Shown one piece after another: positions 1 through 7,532 of a stretch of DNA of 64,000 nt. Position 1 is the stretch's first letter. Each line of letters starts with the position of its first letter. The stretch covers positions 45,696 through 109,695 of the forward strand of contig DGRZ01000078.1 in NCBI GenBank assembly GCA_002391195.1, given 5' to 3'. This DNA comes from Fibrobacter sp. UBA4375 (GTDB lineage Bacteria; Fibrobacterota; Fibrobacteria; Fibrobacterales; Fibrobacteraceae). A program made the position numbers and the translations under genes. The notes beneath the pieces are model-generated. The model saw only the letters and a program-made list of their open reading frames with translations. It was not told the origin of the DNA and ran no database searches.

Positions 1-167
1 AGTACCAGTTCCTCGGGACCGACCGCATGGAGAAGGGCGCAGTCGAGGGGTTCTCCGACACTGGCACTGCTGGGATCGACGCTAAGGTCCAGTACGAGAA
101 GGGCGACGGCACCAAAGGCGACCTGATGGTGGCGATAACCGACGCGGAAATCAACGCATTGACTTGA
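1..167 (+). CDS. Phage structural protein, C-terminal fragment
   Basis: An open frame enters from the left edge and ends with TGA at 165-167. The visible 54 residues are Gly/Asp/Lys-rich, contain GDGTKGDLMV and finish in EINALT. Seventeen bases separate it from the tail-fibre gene downstream, so it belongs to the same late operon. A tail-module role is inferred from position only; I do not recognise the family. Confidence 0.55.
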   Translation, partial: YQFLGTDRMEKGAVEGFSDTGTAGIDAKVQYEKGDGTKGDLMVAITDAEINALT

Positions 168-183
168 TGGGGAGTGTAGGGCG

Positions 184-2343
184 ATGAGCAGCAAGTTTCT
201 TGACAAGACCGGGCTGGACACGCTGTGGGCTAAGATAAAGTCCACGTTCCAGACGTTGGGCAACCTGGTGACGACATCGACTGGATGGGGCAGCACGCCC
301 TCCGACACCAAGTACCCGAGCGAGAAGCTGGTCAAGACAAGCCTCGATGCGAAAGCGACCGATAGTGCAGTTCTTCATAAGGCCGGACTTGAAACAGTAT
401 CGGGTCAAAAATGGTTCGAGGGTGGCTTTTGCGTATTCAATAAATCGAATGTAGGATATGGGCATTATACATTGCCTGAAACTGGTAAAGGAGCCGACTA
501 CAATAATTGGCCTGAAGAATATAAGGACGGCGCTCATTTCCGTGAGTGGCGCTTGTCATTCAACACTGGTATCAATTTTTGGGGCAAGTTGCGAATAACG
601 ATTGTAACTTCGTATTCGTCGTTTAATGCGTCTGGTAGCATACAGAAAACTATCAACTGCGCCTTCAATACGGTGAATGTTTTTAATAATACTGGATACT
701 ACAATGACCTTGGAATAAACTCGGAAAAAGAATTCAGAATCAGTGACCTTATATGGAACAACACGACTGCGTGTTGGGAAATCAAGATTCACTCTATAAA
801 ACCAACATCAAACAATACCGTTCCTGTATTGTTGATTGAGTTTTGGACTTATTCGACAACAAATAGAGACTCTGCCCTTGGCATTCATTGGGTTTCTACC
901 ACTCCAGACATAGTAACCGATACTACTTACTACACCAAACGTTATGGCAACGCTTCTACGACACCTGGAACTGGCGGCGTGCAGTTTAATTGGGCTGACA
1001 CGCCTGTACAACAGTCTCCGTACGGGGATGAGATTTTCAACCGGAGCCATACCATACCCGTCGGCAACGGCGGCACAGGCAAGACTACGGCTAAAGCTGC
1101 ACAGAATACACTTCTTGGTGGAATGAACAGCGTCTCTTCTGATGCTCCAGCTGACGCGAGCCTTGTTTTTAAATACGCAAGCCCAACTGACGCCGATGGT
1201 GCGGTATTTACCAGACCTTTATCAAAAATATGGACATGGATAAAGAACCAAATCTCCTCCGTCCTGGGCCTCACTGAAACGTCCTACGGCGGCAACGCTG
1301 CCACGGCCACGACGGCTGCTGGCTACACCAGCGGAGGGGCCATCGATACGGCCCTGAAAGGCAAGCAAGACGGCCTTGGCATATCCTCCAGCGGAGACTC
1401 TGGCAAGTTCTTAAACCAGAAGGGCCAGTGGGCGGCACCATCAGGAACGGAACAGGTGAATGCGGACTGGGATGCAACTAGCGGAAAGGCTGAAATCTTG
1501 CACAAGCCGCAGAACCTGGTGCAGGACGCCAGCTACGTCCACACGGACAACAACTACACCACAACGGACAAAAACAAGGTGGCCTCCGCCGTACAGCCGG
1601 GCAACCTCGGCACCGCCGCCTACAAGAACGTGCCGACTAGTGGCGACGCAAGCACGACGCAGGTGGTCTTGGGGAGCGACTCCAGGCTTACGCGTTCCGT
1701 CTGGTCAGGTGGCAGCACTGCAGTTTGCGGGTATAAAATATGCACCACATCACAGATTGTCGGGAGATCTGGGCAAACATCCAATATATACGCCATCGTG
1801 ATGGGTTCAATGTGCTTGACAAACAAATACGCAGCGCAACCACATGGCTCCGATTCATCTGGCGTTAATGGAGCCTTGGCAATGGGCTCATTCATGATAT
1901 GGTGTGAAGGCAAACCAGACGGTACACTTACCGCGCGTGCGAGATTATTCTCCTCCGATGCCGCCTTGAACAATGCTGACATTGCGCTTTGCAAAAAATA
2001 TGTAAACGGCGCCGTCGAGTGGTTTGTGGCCTTCGGCCCGTGGACCAGTCCTAATGCAGTGACTACTTCCAGGGCATTCGGGATGTCCGTCTGCTTCGAC
2101 TACGTCCAGAATGTCAATATTCCAGACACGCTTGAGGCCGTACCGAGCGGCTACGGATATGAGGATTACTACTTGCTGTGGAAGCACCCCTATCTTCAGG
2201 CCACGGAGCAAGGGGCCGGATCAAAAACTATACCAGTCTACGTCACTGCCAATGGTGAAGTTAAGAAGTGCAAGAAGCTAGTGCAGGCGGTCACGAACAT
2301 AGACACATCCACCATGGACCCCGATGTCCTTTACGTGATGTAG
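184..2343 (+). CDS. Phage tail-fibre / receptor-binding protein
   Basis: 719 residues. The N-terminus (LDKTGLDTLWAKIK) is the kind of short helical module that starts many fibre proteins of Bacteroidetes and Fibrobacter phages. Around residue 297 it has the fibre signature VGNGGTGKTTAKAAQNTLLGG. Low-complexity Gly/Ala/Thr stretches with ADWDATSG and HKPQNLVQDASY segments follow, then a distinct C-terminal domain from about residue 505 that is probably host-binding. The ATG follows a purine-rich GGGAGTGTAGGG. Base composition changes along the gene: about 400-960 and 1730-1990 look AT-richer than the flanks, consistent with mosaic exchange. A fibre role is likely; the receptor is unknown. Confidence 0.75.
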   Translation: MSSKFLDKTGLDTLWAKIKSTFQTLGNLVTTSTGWGSTPSDTKYPSEKLVKTSLDAKATDSAVLHKAGLETVSGQKWFEGGFCVFNKSNVGYGHYTLPETGKGADYNNWPEEYKDGAHFREWRLSFNTGINFWGKLRITIVTSYSSFNASGSIQKTINCAFNTVNVFNNTGYYNDLGINSEKEFRISDLIWNNTTACWEIKIHSIKPTSNNTVPVLLIEFWTYSTTNRDSALGIHWVSTTPDIVTDTTYYTKRYGNASTTPGTGGVQFNWADTPVQQSPYGDEIFNRSHTIPVGNGGTGKTTAKAAQNTLLGGMNSVSSDAPADASLVFKYASPTDADGAVFTRPLSKIWTWIKNQISSVLGLTETSYGGNAATATTAAGYTSGGAIDTALKGKQDGLGISSSGDSGKFLNQKGQWAAPSGTEQVNADWDATSGKAEILHKPQNLVQDASYVHTDNNYTTTDKNKVASAVQPGNLGTAAYKNVPTSGDASTTQVVLGSDSRLTRSVWSGGSTAVCGYKICTTSQIVGRSGQTSNIYAIVMGSMCLTNKYAAQPHGSDSSGVNGALAMGSFMIWCEGKPDGTLTARARLFSSDAALNNADIALCKKYVNGAVEWFVAFGPWTSPNAVTTSRAFGMSVCFDYVQNVNIPDTLEAVPSGYGYEDYYLLWKHPYLQATEQGAGSKTIPVYVTANGEVKKCKKLVQAVTNIDTSTMDPDVLYVM

Positions 2344-2354
2344 GAGGTGGCGGC

Positions 2355-3107
2355 ATGGCTTATGCAATACAACACACCGATCCTACTACTGGAGTGACAA
2401 AAGATCACTACACCCTTTCGCTTCGCAAGTATTCCAGCTACGTCAAGGTGCCGCAGCTCTTTTTTGGAAATAAGCCGATACTGCAAAGTGCCCGGCCTCT
2501 CGCAAATTCCCCCAAAGTTTCCGGGACAAAGTGGTGCTGTTTTTGTGCCGACCCGACAAAAGCCATAGCGCAGCACAATATTGACGACTACGCATTGGGA
2601 GGCAGTAATGGTGACTTGCGTATCATCGCAGGGCTCACGAACTACAAAAAGACCGACAAGGGCAGCGGCCTCACGGTTTCCGTGAAGGGGATAAGGAACA
2701 ACAGCGGAACGGTCTATTCGCAGGCTTGGAGCGAAGCCTCGCTGCGTATAACTAGGACCTCGATTTCGACCAATTACCTCAATGTGTTCACATGGGCGGC
2801 TTTTGCTGGAGCTTGTACCGGAGTTAGCGATAACTTTGCCTGGTGGACAAACGATGCCGATACGGTCAACGTCCAGAGCTCCGGATCATATCCATATAGA
2901 GAGTCGTATGTGTTTGATACATCTACAAATGTCGACGGCATAACGTGGAGAATAGTCCACCGTTGGGGAACCATCAAGAAAGCGACCAGCGGGACTTATC
3001 TGTACGTGGCTGCACCGTGGGGACTTATTCGTTCTTCGACGGCTCCCTCAGTTACGGGCTGGGGCATAATTCTTGAGCCGACGAACAGCAACCCTTACCC
3101 GGTATAG
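2355..3107 (+). CDS. Phage tail-associated protein of unknown family
   Basis: 250 residues from the ATG at 2355, chosen because AGGAGGTGG (2342-2350) sits just upstream; the open frame extends further left but overlaps the fibre gene. The protein is rich in Ser, Thr, Tyr and Trp with no signal peptide or membrane segment, consistent with a beta-rich virion protein. The Shine-Dalgarno overlaps the stop of the fibre gene, suggesting translational coupling. I recognise no domain. An accessory fibre or base-plate component is inferred from position. Confidence 0.6.
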   Translation: MAYAIQHTDPTTGVTKDHYTLSLRKYSSYVKVPQLFFGNKPILQSARPLANSPKVSGTKWCCFCADPTKAIAQHNIDDYALGGSNGDLRIIAGLTNYKKTDKGSGLTVSVKGIRNNSGTVYSQAWSEASLRITRTSISTNYLNVFTWAAFAGACTGVSDNFAWWTNDADTVNVQSSGSYPYRESYVFDTSTNVDGITWRIVHRWGTIKKATSGTYLYVAAPWGLIRSSTAPSVTGWGIILEPTNSNPYPV

Positions 3108-3131
3108 AATTTTATAACAAGGAGATAAATC

Positions 3132-3200
3132 ATGGCAGAGAACGTAACAACGCTACTGGAGAAGTGGCAGAAACAGAAGCACTTTAAAACAATTGATTGA
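3132..3200 (+). CDS. Small phage ORF, 22 residues
   Basis: ATG at 3132, preceded by a very good AAGGAGATAAAT site, opens a 22-codon frame (starts MAENVTTLLEKWQKQK, ends KTID). It fills the gap between two tail genes. It may be a real micropeptide, a coupling leader for the next gene, or the decayed start of a longer gene. The strong ribosome-binding site is the only support. Confidence 0.4.
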   Translation: MAENVTTLLEKWQKQKHFKTID

Positions 3201-3214
3201 TAAAGGAGGAAAAA

Positions 3215-4285
3215 ATGAAAAGGATATCTACCGCTACGGCTGTTCAAAATCGATTTGTTGACGGAAACAAATCAACTGGTCAGAAAGCAACTCAGTTTAG
3301 TGCTGAGTGGTGTAATCAAATTCAAGAAGAAATTGCTGGTCTTCTTGAATCTAATGGGGTTACGTTGGGCGCTTCGGAAAACCAACTTGTTGCTTTATTT
3401 TCAAAAGTTTTTGCAGGTGGGTTTAACTCCATCCATATGTCGAAAGACGGCAGCACCATGGATGCTGACGGAGAGAAGCTCATCGTCACAAAGTCTACGC
3501 AGGGAGGCAACTACACGTCCAAGCTAGACAAGGACGGGATGATTGTAGGGTTCTCTACAATCGGCTATATCCGGTACGGACTCCGTAAGATTGAGTTCCT
3601 TGCCGCCGACGGTACGACCAAGGTAGGGGAGTTTTCCCTTGACAATGGCAAGTTCAAGTTCGATAAATCCGTCGACGTGACCGGGGATGTTGGTGCAAGC
3701 GGAAAGGTCGTATCTAGAGGAAAGGAGGTCAACTCCTACGGCGATACACTCCCGGCCGGAGGTAGCTACTTCAAGATTACCGACAGCGAGATTACGCTTG
3801 CAGACGCTCCCGGCCAGTTCGGAAGTGCGGTGTTCAGAATATCCCTCAACGACGCACGAGCCGCCTTCAACGTCGTTGGAATCGGTATCCTGGAAGCTAG
3901 CAAGGTATCTGCTTCAGAGTATGCCGTCGGTTCGGAATGGAAAATCGGACTGAACGGCGGTCTCGCATTCAAAAAAGTGTCGGGCGGCAGCGAGTCTACG
4001 GTGGCAAGGTTCGTTGGCAACGACTTTGAAATGCTTAATGGATACATCCGAGGAAAGAACACGATACTTGCCACCTCGAACGTAGACCTGACATCGTCCG
4101 CATATTCTTCTATCGCACTCGGAACCGAGCTCACGGTTGTCAACAACAGTTCGGCAACGATATCCGTGAAGTTTGCTTCTGATTTTACAGCCGAGAATAT
4201 CGATGCCAGCTCTGCAAGAAAGTACGTCAAGAAGACAAGCGGATTCGCCAGGCTGATCGCACTTGACCCGACTGCAACGCACTAA
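3215..4285 (+). CDS. Phage tail-fibre protein
   Basis: 356 residues from the ATG at 3215, which follows AAAGGAGGAAAAA; an in-frame TTG at 3197 lies upstream of that site and is unlikely to be used. The N-terminus (MKRISTATAVQNRFVDGNK) resembles the start of many fibre proteins. The middle is an Asp/Gly-rich repetitive beta region (residues ~75-130). The C-terminal part contains NNSSATISVKF near residue 310. No signal peptide. It is the second long fibre-like gene in the cluster; an adhesin or fibre tip is inferred. Confidence 0.65.
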   Translation: MKRISTATAVQNRFVDGNKSTGQKATQFSAEWCNQIQEEIAGLLESNGVTLGASENQLVALFSKVFAGGFNSIHMSKDGSTMDADGEKLIVTKSTQGGNYTSKLDKDGMIVGFSTIGYIRYGLRKIEFLAADGTTKVGEFSLDNGKFKFDKSVDVTGDVGASGKVVSRGKEVNSYGDTLPAGGSYFKITDSEITLADAPGQFGSAVFRISLNDARAAFNVVGIGILEASKVSASEYAVGSEWKIGLNGGLAFKKVSGGSESTVARFVGNDFEMLNGYIRGKNTILATSNVDLTSSAYSSIALGTELTVVNNSSATISVKFASDFTAENIDASSARKYVKKTSGFARLIALDPTATH

Positions 4286-4295
4286 AGGATATGCA

Positions 4296-4592
4296 ATGAC
4301 CGACTTCATTTCCATACTGACGACCAACGCTCCCTCTTGGGGGGTTACCCTAACCATTATCATTGCGTTGCTTGTCGTCGCAGTGGTGCTTCTTAACCGT
4401 GACAACCGCAGACAGGACGCCGAAATCGAGAAGATGAAGGCAAACATCGAAGAGCGCTTCAAAAAAATCGAAGCAGACAAGAAAGAGGCCGAGCGTGTCT
4501 TGGACTCCAAGCTCGACCAGATTTTCGATAAGGTCAACTCGATGGCGGCTGACGTTGCCGTGCTGAAGGACCGGGACGAGAGACAGAAATGA
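4296..4592 (+). CDS. Small phage membrane protein with coiled coil (holin/spanin candidate)
   Basis: 98 residues from the ATG at 4296 (AAAGGAT just upstream), 10 bases after the fibre stop. One hydrophobic segment at residues ~16-35 (TLTIIIALLVVAVVLL) is followed by a charged, heptad-like helix to the end (EIEKMKANIEERFKKIEADK). A single membrane anchor plus coiled coil beside likely lysis genes suggests a holin-like or inner-spanin-like role, but nothing in the sequence proves it. It overlaps the next gene by four bases (ATGA). Confidence 0.55.
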   Translation: MTDFISILTTNAPSWGVTLTIIIALLVVAVVLLNRDNRRQDAEIEKMKANIEERFKKIEADKKEAERVLDSKLDQIFDKVNSMAADVAVLKDRDERQK

Positions 4593-5065
4593 TCGCCTGC
4601 TACGACATGCGTATCAACCGTGGCGCCGAGTACCTGTACGGAATCAACGGCACCCGCAAGGGCGACAGCCGATACATGCTGGACGGCGTGGTGGACTACC
4701 ACGTGTTCTTCGACGACGGGGTGCTCCACGTGCGCACGGAGCCGTCCTTCGTGTTCGACGGCAGGAGCGGCCCCCGCCTGATCGACTGGTACGCACCTAA
4801 CCTCGGCAGCCTCAACGAGCGCTTCGGCTGGCACATGCACGACGCGCTGGGCTACGGGCAAAGCCTGGACTTCTGGCACACGAATCGGGCGCTCCGGCTC
4901 TACCTGCGTGACATGTGCCTCTACCGACCCTCCAAGGCGTGGGTGATAGAGAGGGCCGTGTCCATCGACAGGAAGTGGTACGGGGAGCCCAAGGAGGGTG
5001 ACTGGTGCCGTATGAACCTGGGCAAGGTCACGACGGAATGGACGCCGAGGTCAAAAGCAGCGTAA
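4589..5065 (+). CDS. DUF1353-like phage protein
   Basis: 158 residues. The block FVFDGRSGPRLIDWYAP (about residues 53-69), followed by HMHDALGYG and a helix with WHTNRALRLYLRDM, matches the layout I recall for DUF1353: a strand plus (f)DGaSvP, then HDa.g, then an N-containing helix. DUF1353 proteins are common late in tailed-phage genomes; their biochemical role is not established. The start overlaps the previous stop (ATGA). The assignment is from motif memory, so moderate. Confidence 0.55.
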   Translation: MIACYDMRINRGAEYLYGINGTRKGDSRYMLDGVVDYHVFFDDGVLHVRTEPSFVFDGRSGPRLIDWYAPNLGSLNERFGWHMHDALGYGQSLDFWHTNRALRLYLRDMCLYRPSKAWVIERAVSIDRKWYGEPKEGDWCRMNLGKVTTEWTPRSKAA

Positions 5066-5109
5066 AAAAGGATTAACATGACTATTCTTAAATGTGTGGA
5101 GGAATGTAG

Positions 5110-5490
5110 GTGCTGATATTGATTCGATGTCGTTATAGTGAAGACGGCAAGGGCGTTTTTGGTGAGCTTTTTTTGTGCGGAAAGCATATTTGTTGGACTT
5201 TGGAAAATGCTTCAAAGAAAATTCCTTCTGGGGTTTATCTGGTTCAAAATTCAAAAAGTCCAAAATTTAAGCGCGAGCTTCCTCTTTTGTACAATAAAAA
5301 AGTTCCTGCGTCGCGTGGGATTCGTATACATGTTGGCAACAATGCTGTAAAAGATTCACAAGGTTGCGTTCTTGTGGGTATGATGTGCAATGACAACGAA
5401 CTGCAAGAATCAAAGTTGGCTGAAACTATGGTCACAATGCTTTGCCGCAACATTGAAAAACTTGCCATTGTCGATGCGACTGTGGACTAA
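5110..5490 (+). CDS. DUF5675-family phage protein
   Basis: 126 residues starting at GTG 5110, seven bases after TGGAGGA. It contains GVYLV, then RGIRIHVGNNAVKDSQGCVLVG (residues ~69-90; the IHxGN..D..GC(I/V)LVG pattern), typical of DUF5675. The family sits among lysis genes in many prophages; its conserved His and Cys suggest an enzyme, but none is established to my knowledge. A 12-codon ATG frame at 5078-5116 overlaps the start and could be a coupling leader. The gene is clearly AT-richer than the preceding one, suggesting recent shuffling. Confidence 0.6.
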   Translation: MLILIRCRYSEDGKGVFGELFLCGKHICWTLENASKKIPSGVYLVQNSKSPKFKRELPLLYNKKVPASRGIRIHVGNNAVKDSQGCVLVGMMCNDNELQESKLAETMVTMLCRNIEKLAIVDATVD

Positions 5491-5587
5491 ATTTGTAACA
5501 ATTGTCCGGAAATGGTGAATCCGCGGCCGTAAAGGCTGTCGCAAAAACCGTTCCTGGCATGGTTTAGATGGTGCTTGATCTGATTCA

Positions 5588-5622
5588 GACGGCTGGCAGA
5601 AATGCTGGCCGTCTTTTTTTTT
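5588..5622 (+). terminator. Rho-independent terminator of the prophage late genes
   Basis: Stem GACGGCTGGCA / TGCTGGCCGTC (two G-U pairs) around a GAAA tetraloop, followed by nine T residues. It closes the plus-strand phage operon and its T-run meets the end of the oppositely oriented integrase gene. Confidence 0.8.
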
Positions 5623-6679
5623 ATAAAAATGGGATGGAGTCTACGGCCTTCTTTTTCCCTTCGTCAAGAACTTTGGCGTAAATCTGGGTTGTTTGGACTG
5701 ATTTATGTCCCAGCAGTTTGCTTATTGTATATAGGTCTGCTCCGTTTTCTAATGCGAGGGTGGCAAAAGTGTCTCTCGACATATGGAAGTGGACGTTCTT
5801 GTCTATTCCTGCTTCGGCCGCCCAAGCTTTTAATCCTCTGTTCATTGTGTTTGAAGTGCTTATGTGATGAAAAACTATTCCTTTCTTTTTTGTTTCCGGA
5901 AGAAATCTTTTGGCGTTTTTAGATAGGGGTACTCTGACAATTTCTTTGGTCTTTTTCATTCTTAAAACGATTGTATCTCTGGAAATGTCCTCCCATTTTA
6001 AAGCTTTAACGTCCGAAAATCTAAGTCCGGTAAAGCAGCAAAACATGAAAGGGGCCTTAATGTTTTCTGGGGCGTCGGTTTCGTCCATTGCTCGTAGTTC
6101 GTTGATTGTGAGAAACTGAATGTCCGTATTTTGCTTTTGGGGCATTATTCCGTAAAAATCGGGCATTTGAGGTATCATTCCGTCTATAAATGCGTCGTGA
6201 AGCCTTGCTTTGAGTAACTTGCCATACAACCTGACGGTGTTAACGGACAACCCTTTCCTCGCAAGGAAATCGATATATTGTCTAAAAAAGTCGCGGCCAA
6301 TTTCTGCTAAAGTGACGTTTTTCTTGAAATTTTCAAGAGTTTTAAGCATTCCTTCGTTGTTTTGTCTTGAGTTGATGACTTTAATATCGTTCACCCTTTT
6401 CTTCATGTAGTCAAGAGCAAATATTGACGTTGATTTTCTGGGTTTTGAAATGTTCAATTCTCCGGAATCCAACTCGCGAATTCTTCGGTTTTTGATTTCG
6501 GTGGCCAGACGAATGGTTTCGCTATTTTTTATCTTGTCTGCGGAAGTCTTCACGGGCACCAGGTATAGTTTGAGGAATTCGCGGATTCGTTTTCCGCCGA
6601 TCCGGTAGTCGAGGTGCAAGGAAAAACCGCCGCCTTTGCAGGGCCTTTGGTTGATGTGAACTTTCTCTTTTATTTTCAT
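5621..6679 (-). CDS. int: Phage tyrosine integrase
   Basis: 352 residues. The N-terminal part (to ~180) is an arm-binding plus SAM-like core-binding region of the kind seen in Bacteroidetes-type phage integrases. The catalytic domain shows Arg220 (TGLRFSDV), a Lys near 243-245, His299-x-x-Arg302 (HMSRDTFA), His325 (LLGHKSVQTTQ) and nucleophile Tyr334. The complete set means an intact site-specific recombinase. It reads inward from the prophage edge. No strong ribosome-binding site is visible; two GTGACCA copies lie just upstream (6685-6705). It probably integrates and excises this prophage next to rpsD. Confidence 0.92.
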   Translation of the reverse strand: MKIKEKVHINQRPCKGGGFSLHLDYRIGGKRIREFLKLYLVPVKTSADKIKNSETIRLATEIKNRRIRELDSGELNISKPRKSTSIFALDYMKKRVNDIKVINSRQNNEGMLKTLENFKKNVTLAEIGRDFFRQYIDFLARKGLSVNTVRLYGKLLKARLHDAFIDGMIPQMPDFYGIMPQKQNTDIQFLTINELRAMDETDAPENIKAPFMFCCFTGLRFSDVKALKWEDISRDTIVLRMKKTKEIVRVPLSKNAKRFLPETKKKGIVFHHISTSNTMNRGLKAWAAEAGIDKNVHFHMSRDTFATLALENGADLYTISKLLGHKSVQTTQIYAKVLDEGKKKAVDSIPFL

Positions 6680-6763
6680 ATTTGAGTGACCAAAAAGTGA
6701 CCATTTTGTGAAAATTATAGAAAATGCACGAAAGTGATGAAAACTAAAAAATGTTGAAATTAA

Positions 6764-6793
6764 ACAAAAAAGCGGGTTTTTGCAAACCCGCTT
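6764..6793 (-). terminator. Terminator of rpsD
   Basis: A perfect 10-bp stem (AAGCGGGTTT / AAACCCGCTT) with a four-base loop, followed on the minus strand by a T-rich run (the A-run at 6764-6770). It lies 23 bases past the rpsD stop. Confidence 0.85.
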
Positions 6794-6815
6794 TCTGTTA
6801 TTTTCGCTTTCTCGC

Positions 6816-7421
6816 TTACCTGGAGTAGTATTCCACCACCAGCTGTTCTTCGAGCTGGACGGGAATCTGGTCGCGGAGGGGGAGCTTCACCAGGGTGCCT
6901 TCCATCTTGCCGGCATCAACGGAAAGGTATTCCGGAGCGGCAGGAGCGTTGGCGATAGCTTCCTTGATCTGCACGTGTTCCTTGGAACGTTCGCGCACGG
7001 CGATCACGTCGCCGGCCTTGACCAGGCGGCTGGGGGAGAAGCTACGGACGCCGTTCACGGAGAAGTGACCGTGGGCCACATACTGACGGGCGGCGAAAAT
7101 GGTGCGGGCAAAACCCATGCGATAGACGAGAGCGTCAAGGCGGGTTTCCAGAAGAATCATCAGGTTGTCACCGGCAGAACCTTCGCGACGGTTGGCTTCT
7201 TTGTAAGCCTTGGCCAACTGGGCTTCGGAAATGTTGTAGGTGAAACGGAGACGCTGCTTTTCCACCAACTGCTGCTTGTACACAGAAGCAGACTTCTTGC
7301 GGTTCTGACCATGCTGGCCAGGAGCGAAGTTACGGCGGTCAAGGGCCTTTTGAGTTTTCTGGGAGACGGCAACGCCGAGAGAGCGTGCGACTTTACCTTT
7401 AGGTCCGCGGAAGGACGACAT
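6816..7421 (-). CDS. rpsD: 30S ribosomal protein S4
   Basis: 201 residues, the usual bacterial length. S4 binds 16S rRNA early in small-subunit assembly. Visible features are the N-terminal S4 region with RKKSASVYKQQLVEKQRLR, and the S4 RNA-binding domain from about residue 90 (ETRLDALVYRMGFA, RQYVAHGHFSVNG, VKAGDVIAV). It ends at a strong terminator and stands alone here instead of within an rpsM-rpsK-rpoA cluster, as in many phyla with separate rpsD copies. The N-terminus lacks the Cys zinc cluster of some S4 proteins. Confidence 0.97.
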   Translation of the reverse strand: MSSFRGPKGKVARSLGVAVSQKTQKALDRRNFAPGQHGQNRKKSASVYKQQLVEKQRLRFTYNISEAQLAKAYKEANRREGSAGDNLMILLETRLDALVYRMGFARTIFAARQYVAHGHFSVNGVRSFSPSRLVKAGDVIAVRERSKEHVQIKEAIANAPAAPEYLSVDAGKMEGTLVKLPLRDQIPVQLEEQLVVEYYSR

Positions 7422-7492
7422 ATTGTACCTCGTAAGGAAGCTCTTTGGTTATGCTTGCAAATTGGCAGAGCTTGGCGCGACTTGCAAGAGTG

Positions 7493-7518
7493 AGCCCCAA
7501 TAATAGAATTTTGGGGCT
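7493..7518. other. Inverted repeat between the 7533-9197 lipoprotein gene and rpsD
   Basis: AGCCCCAA / TTGGGGCT arms around a ten-base loop. It could end the upstream minus-strand lipoprotein transcript or sit in the rpsD leader. No T-run follows on the minus strand, so the role is uncertain. Confidence 0.35.
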
Positions 7519-7532
7519 TTAATTTCAAGGGC

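Larger units (their letters stand above)
1..6760. mobile_element. Right end of an integrated prophage (partial)
   Basis: A run of plus-strand phage genes (tail/fibre proteins, membrane coiled-coil protein, DUF1353-like and DUF5675-like proteins) ends at a strong terminator. It is followed by a tyrosine integrase on the opposite strand, then the chromosomal rpsD gene. The left end lies outside the window. The right junction must fall between the integrase start (6679) and the rpsD terminator (about 6764); no attachment core can be defined from one end. The late-gene order, fibres then lysis-type genes then integrase, is usual for temperate tailed phages. That the element is still active is not shown. 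Confidence 0.8.

Noticed and set aside
184..4285. Diversity-generating retroelement acting on the tail-fibre genes
   Set aside because: No reverse transcriptase or template repeat is visible in the window; it could lie to the left but nothing here supports it.
6680..7532. tRNA gene as the prophage attachment site
   Set aside because: No tRNA cloverleaf was found around rpsD or the integrase.
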